Below are positions 24,034-25,820 of a stretch of DNA of 25,820 bases, in pieces (position 1 is the stretch's first letter; every line of letters begins with the position of its first letter). The notes under the pieces were generated by a model. The model was given only the letters and a program-made list of their open reading frames with translations, was not told the origin of the DNA and ran no database searches. The DNA comes from Ignavibacteria bacterium UBA2373 (GTDB lineage Bacteria; Bacteroidota; Ignavibacteria; Kapaibacteriales; UBA961). The position numbers were made by a program, and so were the translations under genes. The stretch spans positions 1-25,820 of the forward strand of contig DDTD01000094.1 of the NCBI GenBank assembly GCA_002344005.1, given 5' to 3'.

Positions 24034-24207
24034 ATCGTGTGGTTTTACCTTAAAAATTCTACGCAATATACGCACAATAAGATAAATTGGAAACTATCTA
24101 CAAATAGATTCTTTGTAATATTTTCCTAAAGTATAAGGGTAAAATATACGAATGTTTGTATGAAGTTCATCAAGAGTAAAACGCGGGTACTTGGTATCAA
24201 AAACAAG

Positions 24208-24459
24208 TTATTGCACAGATTTTTTTGGGGAGGTAATTAACATGAGGATACATACGATTCCCGCCACAGCCGACATAAAGCCGACATACTGATAATTTTG
24301 CAGGGCACCGGTGGGTGATTTTATGACAATTTGTCCGGCAATAAATGAAGCAATACCACTTGCCATTTGCATCACTGAAGAATTGATACTCATGAAAGTA
24401 CCGCGTCGTTCGGGCGAAACCACTGTGCTTGCGATTGCCATTGCGGTAATCTGCTTCCA
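24208..24459 (-). pseudogene. C-terminal remnant of an MFS transporter
   Basis: The frame reads KQITAMAIASTVVSPERRGT, FMSINSSVMQMASGIASFIA, then AGIVCILMLITSPKK and a stop. This is the end of a DHA1-type drug/sugar efflux transporter with the conserved RRGTFMSINSS loop and the last two membrane helices. In the same frame a stop codon lies at 24460-24462, so about 300 upstream residues are missing and the sequence beyond is unrelated. It is a truncated relic, perhaps cut by the event that brought the neighbouring repeat and toxin-antitoxin pair. Confidence 0.72.
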
Positions 24460-24571
24460 TTAGTTGCTATAATGACAAGAACTGTTAACAAATTTCTTAC
24501 AATTGAACGAGAGTATAATTTACTTCCCACTCTATCAATGAGAGTAAATTTTTTGTATTTTTGCCCTTATC

Positions 24572-24747
24572 TTGTACATTGTGACGGGCTGTAGGGTTCA
24601 TTCAAGTGATTATTACTTCATCACGCTTTTGTAGTTTTGCAATAAGCACAAAGTTTCAGCGCAATAGAGAGTGATATTAAAACTAGTGCTTCTATTCACA
24701 TTGAGTTCTTGGCTTACAGTTAATGCTCTTTGCCAAGAGGCGAAGCG
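24572..24747 (+). repeat. ~177-bp direct repeat, left copy
   Basis: Begins TTGTACATTGTGACGGGCTG and ends CCAAGAGGCGAAGCG. It matches 25497-25673 over its full length with about 13 differences by eye. It carries a TAGTTTTG box (24632-24639) and 6-bp arms TCTTGG/CCAAGA near its right end. No coding frame was seen in it. Confidence 0.9.
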
Positions 24748-24779
24748 TTAACGGTAAGTGCCGAAAAAACGGTATCAAC

Positions 24780-24811
24780 ATTGACATTTCTTAAAAATGA
24801 TTATATATTTG
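24780..24811 (+). promoter_or_regulatory. Promoter of the toxin-antitoxin pair
   Basis: ATTG (24780-24783), a 20-base spacer and TATATTTG (24804-24811), the same geometry as the other TAnnTTTG promoters in the window. It lies 23 bases before the antitoxin ATG and outside the direct repeat. Confidence 0.65.
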
Positions 24812-24834
24812 CATTATAGTGGAGAAGAAGAAGA

Positions 24835-25059
24835 ATGACATTCAGACAAGTTTGCAAAGTAAGCAACAATCAAATCATTGTTAATTTGCCACCGGACTTT
24901 CTTGATAAAAAACAAGTGACGGTAATTATTGATGATGTTATTGATACCAAAGCACATAAATTGGAGCAACTTAAAGCAGCTCTTAACGACCCGTTATTTA
25001 TAGCAGATATAAAAGAAATACAAAATGACTTTGACTCTATAGACCATGAAAATATATGA
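24835..25059 (+). CDS. MazE-like antitoxin (AbrB-type N-terminus)
   Basis: A 74-residue protein directly before a MazF-type toxin. The N-terminus MTFRQVCKVSNNQIIVNLPPD has the pattern of an AbrB/MazE swapped-hairpin DNA-binding domain, and the C-terminal half is acidic and likely unfolded (LKAALNDPLFIADIKEIQND), as expected of the toxin-binding tail. The stop codon overlaps the toxin start by 4 bases (ATGA). It should repress the promoter upstream and neutralise the toxin. The call rests on context as much as on sequence. Confidence 0.8.
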   Translation: MTFRQVCKVSNNQIIVNLPPDFLDKKQVTVIIDDVIDTKAHKLEQLKAALNDPLFIADIKEIQNDFDSIDHENI

Positions 25060-25427
25060 TAGTAAAGAAGTGGAATATTTATAGAGCAAATCTAGACCCT
25101 GTTATTGGTTCAGAACAAGGGAAATCAAGACCTGTGGTTGTTATAAGCGAAGACGAAATTAATGATTTACTTAATACGGTAAACATTATTCCTATTACGT
25201 CTAGAAAAGAAGGAAGAAGAATTTATCCAAATGAAGTTTTAATTCCTGCTAACAACTTCGGACTTTCTAATGAATCTATTATTTTATGTCATCAAATAAG
25301 AACAATTGATAAAAAGCGAATTTCTCAAGCATACGGACATATAAGTGATACAAATATTCACACTGAGATAATTGAAGCTCTATGTTTTCAAATTGGCATT
25401 GATTTGGCAAATAGTACCAACAGATAA
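25056..25427 (+). CDS. MazF/PemK family mRNA interferase toxin
   Basis: A 123-residue endoribonuclease of type II toxin-antitoxin systems. The family core is intact: WNIYRANLDPVIGSEQGKSR ending at the catalytic-region Arg25, then PVVVIS, IIPITS with Thr48 (the usual catalytic serine/threonine), EVLIPANNFGL, and the C-terminal SIILCHQIRTIDKKRI strand, where the usual motif is QIRTID. MazF toxins cut RNA at short specific sites; the site here cannot be read from the sequence. It is translationally coupled to the antitoxin and the pair is enclosed by two copies of a ~177-bp repeat. Confidence 0.95.
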   Translation: MIVKKWNIYRANLDPVIGSEQGKSRPVVVISEDEINDLLNTVNIIPITSRKEGRRIYPNEVLIPANNFGLSNESIILCHQIRTIDKKRISQAYGHISDTNIHTEIIEALCFQIGIDLANSTNR

Positions 25428-25496
25428 CACTGGTAACTCTTGGATAACCCATTAGTCTTTTTTTAAACGCGGAGTACTGAACCATAGCAAAGAATA

Positions 25497-25673
25497 TTGT
25501 ACATTATGACGAGCTGTATGTTTCATTCAAGTGATTATTACTTCATCACGCTTTTGTATTTTTGCAATGGGCACAGGGTTTCGGCGCAATAGAGAGTGAT
25601 ATTAAAACTTGTGCTTCTATTCACATTGAGTTCTTGGCTGACAGTTTAATGCTCTTTGACAAGAGGCGAAGCG
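25497..25673 (+). repeat. ~177-bp direct repeat, right copy
   Basis: Begins TTGTACATTATGACGAGCTG and ends ACAAGAGGCGAAGCG, in the same orientation as the left copy. The box corresponding to TAGTTTTG reads TATTTTTG. It starts 70 bases after the toxin stop and ends 10 bases before a Fic-like fragment. The 69 bases between toxin and repeat show nothing recognisable. Confidence 0.9.
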
Positions 25674-25682
25674 GTTATTCGT

Positions 25683-25760
25683 GAGAAATTAGCAAATTTG
25701 TAAAAATTCAAAAACGAAGATGAAACAATAGACCCATTAATAAAAATGGCAATATTGCAA
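25683..25760 (+). pseudogene. Fic-protein fragment with in-frame stop
   Basis: The frame reads EKLANL, stop (25701-25703), KFKNEDETIDPLIKMAILQ. Fic proteins carry a segment of the form NLexFiN....DPLIKMAIxHYQFE just before the catalytic HPFxxGNGR loop, and this matches up to the point where the histidine-tyrosine should follow. After 25760 the match is lost and no catalytic loop was found in the last 60 bases. It is a short degenerate piece of a fic gene. Confidence 0.42.
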
Positions 25761-25820
25761 ATGACAGTAAAGGTAAACCTACTATGATTTTTGATAAAAT
25801 TGTGAACGACTAATATGACA

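Overview
The window looks like chromosomal DNA, AT-rich by eye, from a member of the Bacteroidota or a close relative (Chlorobi/Kapabacteria/Ignavibacteria type). The reasons are a very large secreted protein with a type IX secretion (T9SS) C-terminal sorting domain, an adjacent OmpA-family outer-membrane protein, and several promoters of the Bacteroidota form (nTTG, 19-20 bases, TAnnTTTG). No tRNA, rRNA or CRISPR array was seen.

Region 1 (1-6180, + strand) is the distal part of a type I restriction-modification locus. It holds the end of hsdS, an AAA/ABC-type ATPase with a C-terminal RNxxHH motif, a short relic of an hsdR start, a Y1/REP-associated tyrosine transposase (RAYT) carrying two in-frame 21-bp repeat arrays, and a full hsdR whose ATG overlaps the transposase stop. 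An ATPase between hsdS and hsdR is the position of prrC in the E. coli prr locus. GC-rich REP-like palindromes in direct repeat and a strong bidirectional terminator follow hsdR.

Region 2 (6189-11364) is a closely packed minus-strand operon: DJ-1/PfpI protein, VOC protein, outer-membrane protein, beta-carbonic anhydrase, bestrophin channel, TMEM175-type channel, and after a 118-base gap a Rossmann oxidoreductase. It is divergent from an HxlR regulator, and the shared intergenic region is full of dyads. The set suggests a response to an electrophile, weak acid or pH stress.

Region 3 (11365-17580, + strand) is an accessory island of small single genes: a DUF3885 protein, small proteins, a putative lipoprotein, an unknown protein, a MarR-DoxX-pirin-SRPBCC group and a GyrI-like protein. 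Some carry near-identical promoter leaders, as if built of cassettes.

Region 4 (17686-24033, - strand) is a two-gene envelope operon: an OmpA-family protein with two OmpA-like domains, then a 1408-residue VWA/WD40/ASH/T9SS protein.

Region 5 (24208-25820) is a patchwork: a decayed MFS transporter end, a MazE/MazF-type toxin-antitoxin pair flanked by two copies of a ~177-bp direct repeat, and a decayed Fic-protein fragment at the edge.
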